Assembly: GCA_013397075.1 (NCBI GenBank)
Contig: VWZS01003490.1
Span: 610,134-674,133, forward strand
Source: Rhabdornis inornatus
Taxonomy: Eukaryota > Chordata > Aves > Passeriformes > Rhabdornithidae
Reading direction: 5' to 3'
Length of the DNA: 64,000 nucleotides
Every line of letters starts with the position of its first letter. Position 1 is the stretch's first letter. Shown in pieces: positions 1 through 13,100 of this stretch. The position numbers were made by a program, and so were the translations under genes. A model generated the notes under the pieces. That model was not told where the DNA came from. It saw only the letters and a list, made by a program, of their open reading frames with translations, and did not search any database.

Positions 1-3000
1 TATCTAACTGTGATGTTTAGTATTCTGTGCTATATGGACATGCCAAATAGTCCTTCCTGGCATCACATTTTGCTAATCTATGAGCATGTAATACCCATAG
101 TAAAACACTGCCATGCATATGCATCCCTGCCCTAAGAGAATAATAATAATAAAAAATTCCCTCCCTCTCATTTTAATAAATTCAGCTTTTCAGTAATTTT
201 ATTTTCCTCTTTGTATTCGACTTTCGGTATTTTGGTTTTGGTTTGACTTTTTTGGGGAGGTGGGGTGTTAAATCTTTACTTTTCCAAAATTGGTTTTACT
301 GATAAAACTTAGGATGTATCCACGACACTAGTGTTATGCTGTATTGCACCAATTTGCCATTGGCATTCTGGCAGTGTATAATCAATACAGAATAAATCTA
401 CATATTTATTACTTAATGAAAAACTAAGATTTATTTAGTGCTTCTTAGTCTCAGGTCCAGTAGCAATGTGAAAGAGTCTCAGTGCACACTACTAATTATA
501 TAAGATTTGTTGCAAGAAGAGGAAAAAAAAAAACCAAAAAACACAACTATTAAACAGAATATAAACCAAAAGTAAACACACCCTACATTCAAGAGATAGG
601 CTGAGCTGTATATGATACCTTCCTAGATTTATGCAGAACAACTATGTGACGTATCAGGTAACATCACTGTGTCCTTTGCTGTCATTTTATATTTTGAGAC
701 AGTGACTTTTCTGAGCTTCTTACTGTACCATGAAGATATATTTGACAGTGACACAAGTGAGCTAACACTATAGGCAGCCTCACAGACAGGCAAATTTCTA
801 AATTGCTTTGCCTTTCAAACCTTCAAGCTGAGGACAATTATCTCAGAAAAAATATCAAAAATTCTAATTGTGACACTCATTTCCACATGGAGTCATCTCA
901 CAAAGCACATTAAGTCTTTATCTTGTGAAGAGACTCCTTTCTTTCCACTGAATGCAAGTAAATAAGCCCATCCCAGCTGTGCATGACCACACTGTGCTTG
1001 AGATTCTACAGCATGTGGTTTGAGCACATGAAAAGGCTCTTGTTTGGAATGAGGAAATGATGATGAGAGGGTGCACAGCTGAGGTCAGCTCCTGGCTCAA
1101 GAAGAAATCAGTGTGGTGCTGGAGGGGCAGTCGGTATCCCAGAGCTCATTAGAAAACTTTGTCACTGCTGTGATTTACATATGGCTTATATTTTTCCTGT
1201 GAACCTATTCTTTACACTGAGGAATTATTACAATACTACTGAATTATTCTGATTCCAAGTAAAAAAAAAAAAAATATTAGATTGTGGTTGTTTCCTGATG
1301 GCCAGTCATACTAACTTGATGGTTTCTTCAAACCAATTCAGCAGCAGAGATAGCTGGGTAATAAGAGGAAAAAAAATTTCTTAGGTATGAAATGATATAG
1401 CTCTATTACAAACAGTTATATGCCAATATTAAAAAGAAAAATGCAGAATACAGTATTTTTCATTTCAAAGAGGAGAGAAACTGAATAATCACTGAAAATA
1501 CTTGATAAAAAGTCATCTGAGAGCCAGATAAAAAACCCTATTTCACATGTATTTATAGATCCTCAAAAATTTCAGTGGGGTGTTCATGTTTAAGTACCCA
1601 AGTGAACAAGAATTACATGTACCAGATACTTTGATGGATTGCAGTGTTTATGGTGCAAAAAAATACTGCAAGGATTTGATCTTTCTAGGCTTGTGGACTG
1701 AATGACTAGCAGGAGGATGTGTGTGATCAACGACTCACACGTGGACTCCCTATGTCATCTTAGAATACAAATTTAGCCTTATTCATGGGTTTACAACAGT
1801 CTTGCACATTTTTTCTTTAATTAATATCCAATCCTGAGATATATATATATATGTATAAAAAATAGGAATAGTAAATATTTATATACAATATATTTGTCCT
1901 TTCGTGTTTTCAGTAAAAAGTCATGGCCACATGATACAGAAATTGCTATGGCATAGCTTACCTAGCCTGGTCTGTCTCTTATACCAACAGCTCAAGAAAA
2001 GGTTCAGAAATCCAAAAGAAAACAGAACTGATAGCTGTTTTCAGTACTCAGCTTTAATATGTAAATAGAATTATTAGTCTTATATTTATGAGACTTGGAA
2101 TTTTTAGTTACACATGATGCTTACAAAGCATCCATCTACAGTTCTCTGCATTTTTTCTAAGTGCTGAACAGAACTGAGAACTGCACGTTTTCCAAAAAAC
2201 GTTCATGGGAAGCTTCCTTTTATATCACTGGAATACAGATGTTCAAATGCATGAATATATTCTGTGATCCTAGAACAAGAAATTACCTCCCAGTACCCAG
2301 TATTTTATGTTTTGGGAACATAGCTGATCTCAGTCATAGAATTCTGGAGGTGAAAAGTCATTCAGTTATTTGTTATATAACAAATGACTAAGAGGCATAA
2401 CAGGAGTATGAGGAGAAAGATGTCAATAACTAATTCCACTGAAGCATAAAAAAAATGTTAAACTGATACATTTTTTAATATGATACAAGAAAAGGTGAAA
2501 AGTACCTTCCAGCTAGACTTGTAAAAGCACCCTAAGCCTTAGAAAGTTCTTTCATTTATTTATATACTTTCATTCTTTGGAATTTGGACAGAGTGCAAAG
2601 GAGCACAGTATTGTAAAGAGATTTGATCAAGATGTTAGTGCACTTCTGGTTAAGCTGGGTAGATCTACCAGCTTGTATCCTTAAAACAAGCAGAGAATAA
2701 CTTCATCTGAAATAGCGGGAAAGAAGCCAGGGTTCGAGCAAAGCTGAAGCACTACAACACCCAGGTAATGAGTTAGCTTTCTCAGCCTTAGAGATTTCTT
2801 CACTACAGCCTCTGTGGTTTGAGATCTGTCAGTCTTTGTGATCACTCTGTGCTGATTCTGATCTCTGCACAACAAATATTAATAAAATTCACATACCCAA
2901 AATCCAGGTGATGCTAAACAGCTTTGCTGCACCTGCAGCCTGGCAAATTAACCTAGGTTGTATTAAGTATCAAAGTCAGAATAAGGAGTACTTTTTAAGA

Positions 3001-4503
3001 TTAAGCATAATGAAGTGGAATAATTTTTCCAGTAATTTAGGTTTTGACTTCTGCGGCATGCTTGTCAGGATTTAAATTTCTGTCTCGAGTAAAATTACAA
3101 AAGTATATAGGAAATCTATTGTCTTGACCTACATCAACAAGCCAGAAGCACATGAATATATGTTTATTTGAATTGTATGGCTCTGTGTTTCCCCTAAAAT
3201 GAGTCTGTTCAACACATTGTAAAAAAAGGGACACCATAAACCCAATTTAAAAAATAATTTTAAAAGTGTTTCTACTTTGTTACATAGATCCATCTAAGTA
3301 ATCTATTATTTGAATCACATACTAAAATCGAGTACAGTTCTGATTGCCACTTACATTTCTAGCAAAGGTTCCTTCCAGAGAAAAGGCTGAAAGTCCTCTG
3401 CTATATTTATTATTTTTACAATCACCCAAATTCTGTCAAATACAGTACAGTCTTAGCAATGTGTGTCTGCAAACAGCAAAGTGTACAGCTATTCTGTTTC
3501 ACTGCTTCCTTACCTTGCAGCTTTCCCTTTTCAGCTAAATTTGATCTTAAGATAAAGTAATAAAATGCTTAAGAGTTTAAAAGAAGAACTAACACATGCA
3601 TGTAATCCTCTTATATTATTAATCCATTTATATCCTTTTATATTTAACTTTTCTGTCAGTAATACATGTGAGCAAACATTTTCCATGAGCTCTGGTGGCT
3701 ATGTCTCCTGGCTCCTGGTGTTGTATGAGGCGTTTTTTCAGCAGGACCCTTGTACACCTGACATGGTCATTTTTGAGCCATGTTATATACAGAATGCATT
3801 TCCTCTATAATCCACCCACCTCTCCAAATACTTAAAACCAAAACAAGAAGAGCTGTAGGAATCATGAAAAATCATCAAAGAATAATCATGAACCTGTGTC
3901 TAAAACCTGTTTTGTCTTCTCCTTTATATTCCAGTTATGTCTTCTCTTTGCATATGTTACAGACACTGCACAAGGATCACTTGAATAAATGGAAAAATGG
4001 AAAATTCCTGAGTGAAGACTTGCAAGGCAAAACCCAATGTTTTGCTATGAATAACAATGTCAATGGGGTAGCATAAGTTACCAATTAGAGAAAAGAAATT
4101 ACAAAACCTTTTGCTAACATTGGAACCATTAAAATTCTCATCTTTTCAGCATTTAGGACACTTATATCTTTCCAAATTGGATATTAATTAGGGTTACTAA
4201 TCTTTATTGGATGAACTGTTTGTCTTTTTCAATTCTAATGAAAGAAAAAAAATCATATATCTGAAATAGAAACAGCCACACTCATAAAAATATACTAACA
4301 TTAGCTGAAATGAGCAAAATAAACCCTTTTTACAACAGCTTTTGGTATCAGGAGTAAATGTAGGATAACCATTTAAACGGTTTTTCTATATTTCAAAACC
4401 CACCGTGCAACCTCATGATTTGTTTCTGTCAATCAGGAAATGACTTTGACGCTACAGAGGCAGCTGAGGATTCCCAATCAAACAGGAGAGCACCAGCCCT
4501 TAC
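1..4503 (-). other. THSD7A: partial intron after exon F
   Basis: AT-rich intronic DNA downstream (in transcription) of exon F. It contains a short (AT)n tract near 1839-1852 and A-rich stretches such as 1261-1274. Open frames of 60-98 codons on either strand have low-complexity, random-looking composition, and none resembles a known protein. No further THSD7A exon is visible, so the exon completing repeat 9 lies outside the window. Confidence 0.85.
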
Positions 4504-4695
4504 CTTCACCTGCGTACGCCAGGATGGAGCGGGCGCGCATCTGCTTCCCTTCCGTGGTTTTGCCGGAGCAGGTGTGCGAGCAGGAGGACCAGGCAGACCA
4601 CATGCTGAGCACACAGTCCTTGGGGCACGGCGCTTCGCACACCACCGGGACTGGGTAGATGGCATCTCTACACAGCTGCCTGTCAACTTCTTCTC
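4504..4695 (-). CDS. THSD7A: THSD7A exon F (probably exon 7): end of repeat 8, first half of repeat 9
   Basis: This 192-bp exon encodes residues 543-605 plus split codons (phase 1 in and out). It reads EEVDRQLCRDAIYPVPVVC, closing repeat 8. CVLSMWSAWSSCSHTCSG (569-586) then starts repeat 9 with a WxxWxxC core, and the exon ends at RSILAYAGE. Serine follows the CSHTC, so the CxxTCG O-fucose consensus is not met. The donor is GAAG|GTAAGG. The acceptor CCCAG follows a run of 16 T (minus strand), an unusually pure pyrimidine tract. The exon is GC-rich against a very AT-rich intron background. The true frame is not the longest open frame on this strand here, so naive ORF calling would mis-translate it. 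The rest of repeat 9 must lie before base 1. Confidence 0.95.
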
Positions 4696-7515
4696 CTGGG
4701 AAAAAAAAAAAAAAAAGGCCAGTAGCAGTCTATCATTTACTAAATTAACTTAAAATGAGCAATCGAGTCCAGATGGGCACACAAATAAATTAGATTCTGT
4801 TCTTCTGTATAAACAAGGTAAATAGATTTTTTATTAGTTGTCTCCTCTGCCTCGATTCTAGAGGAGCATACTTAAACCTAAGTTCATTCGATATTCTCAT
4901 GAAGTGAATGCCAGCCCGGGTGGTCTTTAGGCTTTTGTTTTGTAGTATGTACTTGATCCCACACAAAATCCAAATGTGGGTAATGGAGTATACAACACAC
5001 TTATGGAAAACTGTGTACATGGAGATGCATGTATAGAAATGACCCACTTTTCATCTAGATTTGTGGGAGAAGGGGAAAAACATCCTAACTTAGCCAGTTT
5101 TATAACCCACAATTCATCCTTTGAATTGCAGCTATCCATCAATATACGAAATGCTGGAGTAAATTACAGTCAGGGTGTTGTTTGGTTAGAAAGACCTTCA
5201 TTTGTTAGCAAATCAGCAACACATCACTCTTTGTGTTATGGAAGCATAACAAGATCCATGCATTTGTATTCTGTAGGTACACATTTCATTATAATAAAAT
5301 GATCCAGGCTGGTATGAATTGCTTAATGAAATATTAGCTAGTATTTAAGTAGCAGGGTTGTTTTTGTTTTCAAACAGATAATAGTGGGAGCATTGTGTCT
5401 GAGATCTGTCTAAACAGCACCTTAATCACAACATGGATAGTTTTGAGGTGACATGATTTCTTGATCAAATAAATTAATATTTATTTAGGGGAGACTGAAT
5501 GAATGATCACAATGATGCCAGTAAGTCTCATGATAAATCTTCATGTTGGAGAAAATGAGGGAAAAAGTGAAGGGGAGAGAGATTCAGGTCCAGTTTTTAG
5601 AATCATAGCCTTGTTATCACAACATAATGCCTATTCTGAGGAACTGAAAATGTTGCATCTAAGAATACACTGGACTTCTAAGGCCTTGATAACCACATAC
5701 AATTACGACATGAAAGAGCCAGTTCAGTTGTAAACAAAAAACTTTTTTTTTAAATTTTCTAAACAGGATAACATTTCAAAATATCGCAATGCCTTTTATG
5801 CTATATGATCTTTGCTGTACTAGGGCATAAAACCTCCTGTTATGATGCACCTATTGAAACACTCTTGAATTTTACATGATTCTGACAGGACAAAACAGGA
5901 GTTGTCTACATTATGCACTTCTTAAGATCCATCATGTCAACCCCTTTGTTTTAATAGCCAATGTCAACAAAATAATGTCTTATCAATATTTGCAAATGAA
6001 TGTAAGTCTTCATTACAACAAAATACTTGTTAGACATTAAATAGCCTGCAATTGAATCATAAAGGCATCAGTTACTCTTAGCAACTACTACATGGATTCT
6101 GAAAGCTAATTCAGTAAGAACTGAGCACACTGTAAAAGAAGCTAAAGATCTAAAAACTCTGCTTTACCGAGTCTCAAATTAGGCTTTATTGCTCAATAGA
6201 TGTATAATAATAAATTGATTCAAATACTAATAAAAACAGAAACTACATAAGCTACATTTTTTGTCATTCAAGGTTTACAGTCTTAGAATCTTTTAAATAA
6301 GAATCTCATAAACTGAGTTCCTGAAACCAGGAGGTGTTTTAGTACTAAATCAGAACATGAGTCCCAGAAGTGCTAACCAAATTCTTTATGAGAGTTAAAT
6401 ACGAGGGCCATTCATTCAATATTAGGTCCTTTCAAACAGTGCCAAATATTTTATTCATACAGAATATTTAGGCACAACAGAACTACAAACATGATCTTCC
6501 TTGGTTCTGAAAACCAGGGAAAATCCTGCAGCTCATGTTTTTAAAATAGCCTGCAGTAGTCATACTCATCTGAATCATAAAGACCTTTGAGATCAAGTCA
6601 GTCTCAACAGCTATATTTTCCCATATTAAAATACAAATCTGAGCCCTGCCAAAGGCTTCATGGCTCTCCCACGCCAAGTTCTGCTTCCCTCGCTGGACTC
6701 AGTCTTTGCATCAATTACTCCCTCTGTTATATTGCAGGTCATCACACCCTGACACCAGTGCAGGAGGGATTCCTTTCTACTTCATCAGAAGGGCATTTGT
6801 TTGGGTTCAAGGACAAGAGACAGAGGAGAGGACTGTAAACTTCTTTTTCAGATAGGAAAAAAAGCTAGAAAAGGGGTGAAACCTACTCTTAAATTGTTCC
6901 ATTCATTGCTAGGTAAGACTCAGTAAGGTAAACTGCTAGGACACATGTACACTTTGGAAGAAATGCTACTATTACAATAAAGTGTGTCATGGTATAAACA
7001 AATGACACTATACTGAACTTATTTATCACCTCTTGGCATTTAAATTTAAACTCAAGCCTAATTTGATGCCACAATGAAGAATATTTTCAACTTAGTTTCA
7101 GTCAGAGTTCGCATGTCAAATGAAACCAAGCCTTCACTCTCTTCCAAAATCAAAGGCCCTATTTTTCTTTGCTTTTACAAAGAAAATATTCTAGAGCTAT
7201 TTACCTTATACATTGGCATTTCATTTTTGTCAAGTGTCCAATTCTTATCTGATGAATTCAATAACATAGAAATGTAGTTGGGAGAAATGTCTTATAATGG
7301 GTACTTCTTATCTTCAGGGAAATACTTTATTTATACTAAATTGTTTCTGACATTTCACTAATGATTTTATGAACAACTTGACCTTTTTTGCCTTCCTCTT
7401 TAAAGTGCGTAACGTAGTCAACCACCAGAAACCACTCAACCATAAGCTGGGAACAATGCCAGGGTAAAGACTACTTAGGAAAAGTCCCACTTGGAAATGT
7501 TTGCCATTGAGTGTT

Positions 7516-7950
7516 GAAGCAAGTCCAGAGGAGGGCCATGAAGGAGAGCAGAGGGTTGGAATATGTCTCTCATGAGGAATGGCTGAGAAAATTGCAGTAG
7601 TTCAGCCTGGAGAAGAGAATCCAAGGAGACATTATAGCAGCCTTCTAGTACCTGAAAAAGGCTGACAAGAAAGATGAAAAGGGGCTTTTAAAAAAAGGAT
7701 GTAATGATGGGACAAGGGGGAAAGGTTTTAAACTAAGAGAGAAGATTAAAAAAGACATTCTTTACTGTCAAGGAGGAGAGGCACTGGAACAGGTTGTAGA
7801 TGTGGCGGATGCCCCATCCCTGGAAGTGTTCAATATCAGGTTAGAGGGAGCTGTTTTAGTGGAAGGTGTCCCTGCCCATGGCAGAGAGCTTGGAACTAGA
7901 TGATCTTTAAGGCCCCTTCCAACCCTAATCATTTGATGATTCTATGATTT
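7516..7950 (+). mobile_element. CR1 LINE, 5'-truncated 3' end
   Basis: A non-LTR retrotransposon fragment, sense on the plus strand and so antisense to THSD7A. It shows diagnostic CR1 3' phrases in the right order: TCCAGAGGAGGGCCATGAAG, then AGTTCAGCCTGGAGAAGAGA, then GGAAGGTGTCCCTGCCCATG, then CCTTCCAACCC. It ends in the ATTCTATG-type 3' terminus of avian CR1 (GATGATTCTATGATT) with no poly-A tail. Small differences from the usual phrases throughout suggest an old insertion. It keeps only a few hundred bases and encodes no functional reverse transcriptase. The 5' edge is approximate. Confidence 0.93.
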
Positions 7951-10085
7951 TATTTGAACATTATGGGCATAAATTTATGTTGCATAAATACTGAGGACAG
8001 AACTCCAAAAAAATTACTGAAAGGCCTCTGCCCTGGGTTACTTATACCCTAAACAACAGAATGACAAAAAGTAAAAAGCAGAGATATGAAAACAAAATAT
8101 GACATTTCTGTCAAGACAGCCCTTCACCACTTACCAGCTGACTTGTTCATTAAAATCTGGAATCTCACAGTATTCCATATTTACAAAAAATGCCTATGCT
8201 GCTGAATTGTATTTCTCGCTCAGGCAATAGAAACACATTTTAAACTAAAATCTCCAAATTGCACTTAAGGAAATGACAGCACATAAAAATTGCAGGAGGC
8301 AAAAGAGGGGTTTTTCAAAAATTTAAAATGTCAAAAATTTTTCAAACCTTTCCTGGAATTCTTTTTACAGATTTACACCAGTGAGGAGTGCTGAGGGGAT
8401 AGTCTTTCAAATACACATCTCTTTCTCAAATAATTATGCTGGATCCATCTGGACAATCAGCAAAGCAACTCACTACATTAAAACCTCCTTCTGGCCAACT
8501 TTCGGCTCAAAGACTTCCTGGAATGTATGCCCACATGAGAGTCACTATTGAAGTACACAACTATTTAGCTGTTTTAAAACAAACAAACAAAAACAACCCA
8601 AAAACACCAAGCCAACCAAGCAAAAAAACCCCCAAACTAGAGAATAGACTGATTTTTACAGATCAGAGAGGTAGCTTGCAAATAGTATTCAGGAGAAACT
8701 GATTAATAAATATCAGTATTCATATCACCACTCTTGTTTTATTACATTCACAAAGTGGGTATTGTATCTGTGAAAATTTAGTCTAGATGCTAAAGGCTGG
8801 GCTAGACCACATTCTGTGGTTAATGTAGTCGAATCATGTCAGTCCTTTGTGTTTTTGTTTAATCATCTGTAAAACAAATCTGATATTTAAGTTTCTTGTA
8901 AAATGCTTTAAGTTCCAATGGGAAGCATTCCTAGAGATGGAATCACTAGAGAGACATGGTAAAGAAACCCTCTTGCTTATTGTGCATCTTTTAACGTGGT
9001 GCATGCTTTGATGCACAGTAAGAAATTGCTGTCAAAATCTGACCTGTAGTAAATGGGAAGGCAAGTGCTTAACAGAGAGCAAAATATTTTTTAAGCCTTA
9101 AAATGAACAGTAAAATCACTGCAAGATTCAATGAGGCATAGAGAACAACTTGAAAAAAATCAGCATAAAATAAAATTGCTCCTGGAGCCCTATGTAAAAA
9201 GTCAATGAGCCTGGTCTCAGTTCTAAAGGAGCAAGCCAGCTATTGTTTCTGAAAGACTGACCTATAACCTGATATAAACTAAGCAAATTTTGACAATAAA
9301 ATAAAAATAAATGGAATTAAATCAAGAGAATGCTTTGAACATTAATATTAACATTATTTTTAACTTGCCTGTGTAATCAGTAAAGGATAGGAATATCACA
9401 CAGTGGTAAAACAGATTTTACAGTTGTATTTTAAAGCTCATAAAAGAAACAATGACAGCAACTGAGCCCAAATGCTAAAACTGCAGACTTCATGTTATTT
9501 ACTGCTTGTTTCAACATGTTCAAATTTACTATTATATCTTCAACTTGAAAGAAAAAAGTCTCTTGTACCAGTATGTTGTACATGATGTGTCATCCATTGG
9601 AAAACTGCTGGGTAGCTGAAATATTTGGAAAAGCACTCCAGAGCTCAACTTTTAACGTGTTTGTGGGTTAAGAAGGCCTTGTCATTACTTAACTGCCTTC
9701 AGTAATGCCTCTAATCATGGAGAGGCTGCAGGAGAAAAATACAGAATTACTTCACACAACAGCAAAATCTGTGAGCTGTGCTGAGTGGCTGGTTGCCACT
9801 GACTGTTTCCTTCCTTTCCTGTGTAGAAAAATAATTAACAGGAAAGTATTGAACTGCCTCTAGTATGAGTTATAAAGGCTGAAATGGCTGAGAATGTTCT
9901 TTATCTTGAACTCCTACACAGTTTCCCATTTGCATTCTTTTCACAGAAGGACCTATACCTGTCCTTACACTGACTCCCTTGTCAATCTCAAAATGAGTCA
10001 GACTGACTGAGGAGCCAAAAATCCTGTGTGGACTCTGCCCATAAAGAATAAAATAAGCCTGTCTATACTCAAAACTTACTAAAAC

Positions 10086-10130
10086 CAGACCTGTGCTATG
10101 TGTTCAGACCTGTGCTATGTGTTCAGACCT
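10086..10130. repeat. 19-bp tandem repeat, 2.3 copies
   Basis: The unit CAGACCTGTGCTATGTGTT is present twice without mismatch, followed by a partial third copy (CAGACCT). Perfect copies imply a recent duplication. No function is apparent. Confidence 0.95.
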
Positions 10131-13100
10131 ATTTTCACTTGGAACTAACTTTACCCACTGTCTCAGTTAGCAAACTATATCCTTCTCCACTAAAAAGTCA
10201 CCAGTCCATAATCTACCTGCCTCAAAGTTACAGGAATGTCATGACTACACTGTGACAGTATAGAAGCAGCGTTAATGAGTTTAACTGTAATTATTCTTAA
10301 GACAAGTAAAAAAAAAATAAATACCTAAGTAAGAAAATATATTAATTTATTCAAAAGTGAAATTCCACACTAGATTTTCTTTAGTAATAACCTGGTCAAC
10401 ACATTGGATGATTAGGCTAATGCAAAATGGAAATTCTTCACATTACATTAAAGCTATCAAACTTATTAAAACCTCATACATCTTCACATGCTAGGATACC
10501 TTATACCTGCAAATGAGCAGACAGTAATCAATCACCAGGATAAACTGAAATTATTGTTTTAACTTCTAATACGTCTGCATATCTTTTGAATCACCGATTA
10601 CCAAACTTCACTGCAACAGGAAAAATCATGCCTGCTTAGCATGAACAGTCACAGCAAATTATGTTTTCCTTCTGAACCTAGAAGTTCCAGGTGTAGTTTG
10701 ATGGTTTGTTTTTTTTTAAATGATGAGAAAAGAACCCAGGACTGATTTCTTGGGTTTTTTGGGGCAATTCTGTTTTGTTGTTTGTTTTTCCTTATACAGG
10801 AGGAGTTCTCTGAGGAACACTGTCTTTCTTAGAGAACGTGTCTCTAATCAAAATGTATATGCAACATCAAAAACCTGACCCAGATTTTTCAATTGGGAGA
10901 TTTTAGAAGTTAATCTCTGAAAACCTAATCAAATAAGCCACAGAAAGGAGAAACAATAATATTTACATTAAATTCATCATTGACCATCTCGTTTAGCTCA
11001 ACAATCTTAAGAGCATTTGGAAGAAAATAAAAGCAGCATATGCAGCAGTATCTGACTGACAGAACAATTTTTGCCCTTCAATCAGTTCAATACTAGCAAA
11101 TAACACATATTTTGAAAGACAATAGGAAACTTTAAATGTTTTATTAATCCCACTATCCTTCATATCATGCTGATTGTATTTATTCATATCTGCTCAGAAA
11201 AACAGCTTTAATGTTAGTAAAATGGTAGTGTCTTTCAAAACAGCAGCAACAGTGTATTACCTTAGTAATTATTTTCCATTACAGTTCCTGAATAAGCTGT
11301 CAAAAAATAGATAAATTTCCAACATTTGGAACTACAATTTATGACCTCAATATATCCTACTTCTTTGACTCCTAAGTTTTTCAACAAACAAACTGTGAAA
11401 AGATTGTGTATCCTTATCAAGTGAAGCTTCTACATTCATTTCTAATGCTTAGGTGCCTAGCTGGTAACTCCAAGTGTTAAATCAGTTGCTAATTCCCTAA
11501 TCACATGCCTTTCTCTCAATCGCTTTTTCTAAGTAGCATTTGCATTTAATTAAGTACATCTTAATTAGTTGATGGTTAATATTCTTGAAGTAATTTTCTT
11601 CTGAGAAGCCTAAGTAGAAACAGCACTGATTTCAATGAAGACAAATACACTGGTTACTCACATCTGTTCATTATGCAAAAATGACAGAAAGTTGGTCTAA
11701 TAGTTTAATGATATGTAAACATTGCAGGATTGTAAACTGTTTGATTTGATGGTTTGTGTGTGCAAATCTACTGTGGTTTTGGTTTCAGTCATACAGTCTA
11801 TTCCTTACTGAAGGAAAAATAGTAAACATGATACTTTGACCACTTACTCAAAAAACCCATGGTGAATATCACAAACATGTATGTATTTTTTTTTAAACAA
11901 GAAACTTGACAGCACAAGCACAGGTAGTATCATTTTATTTATATCTTTACCCTTCCTGCACAGACAAACCAGTGACATATAGAAAAGGACACTGACTGCT
12001 GTCCTTTCCCTATGCAAATACTGGAAGATGCATATACTTTTTAAAATAAAATACTAAATTTTAAAATGTGATTTTGATGTTTTTAAAGCAAACATTTGCA
12101 ATGACAAATGACTGGTACTGATAGGAAGTAATCGTGTGCAAAAGGAAAATAGCTGGAGCTTAGAAACCCACCATATTCAGTGTTTTTCCAATCAAAGATA
12201 ACAGCATGTTAACACACTTAAGAAAAAAATGATTTTTTTTTTATTGTTTTCTATTCCTTAATGAGATGAAACACCATATTTTACAAGGAATAACTTCTTG
12301 TTAATGGCTATATGCAAATTTCTTCTTTATTCACCTTATGGGAAAAACAATTCCAATGAGTGGGATAACACTGGCTTCAAGAACTCCCACATTCATGCAG
12401 AAATAAAATTTCAAAAATAGTACCTGAACACTTCAGCTCCTTTGCTGTAACCAAACCAGTAAAGAGCTCAGTTACAGCTTACAGGGTAGCATGTATTTTC
12501 TAACCTTTCCCACAACACAGCATACTACCAACTGGGTAGAAAAAAGGCAGAAGCAGGTAACACTCTGCAAAGGGTTTATAGGAAAGCTGAAAGATGTGAA
12601 AGCCATTCTGCTCCAGAGGTAAGACAGTTCTGGTTACAAGGTTTCTTCTCTGTCCTTAAATTCATCCAAATTTTCAATCATCCAAATTTCAAGAAAAGTG
12701 AATCACTGATAAAAAATCCGGGTTGGTATTCCTTAATACATCAGGTAAATAATACATTAATACCTCATATACAAAACAGTTACAGGAATAACCAAAACCA
12801 AAATAACACTCTATACCTTGAAATAATGGTAATAATAAAGCGAAAACTCTGACACAAAAATTGAGAACATATTTTAAAGATGGATATTTCCTGCTATAAT
12901 TGCTTCAGATGGAAAACATATTTGCATATTCTTTGGCAGTAACTTAAAAATAATGGTTAAACATAATGAACTAACACCTTCAGATACAATATTAATGCTT
13001 CTAGTAATCCCATTTTCATGTCTAGTAATAACAGAACACATGTACCTCCATTTATATCAAAGTCATCTATCAGGATTACAGTCATGTAGATGGAGTCTAA

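Noticed and set aside
4415..4753. Open frames of 72-112 codons on both strands over exon F
   Set aside because: None is the THSD7A frame. The correct minus-strand frame, fixed by the splice phase, reads EEVDRQLC to AYAGE.
8578..8640. A/C-rich stretch resembling a coding proline/lysine region
   Set aside because: Low-complexity AAACA and CCAA units; the 88-codon frame over it has no other coding support.
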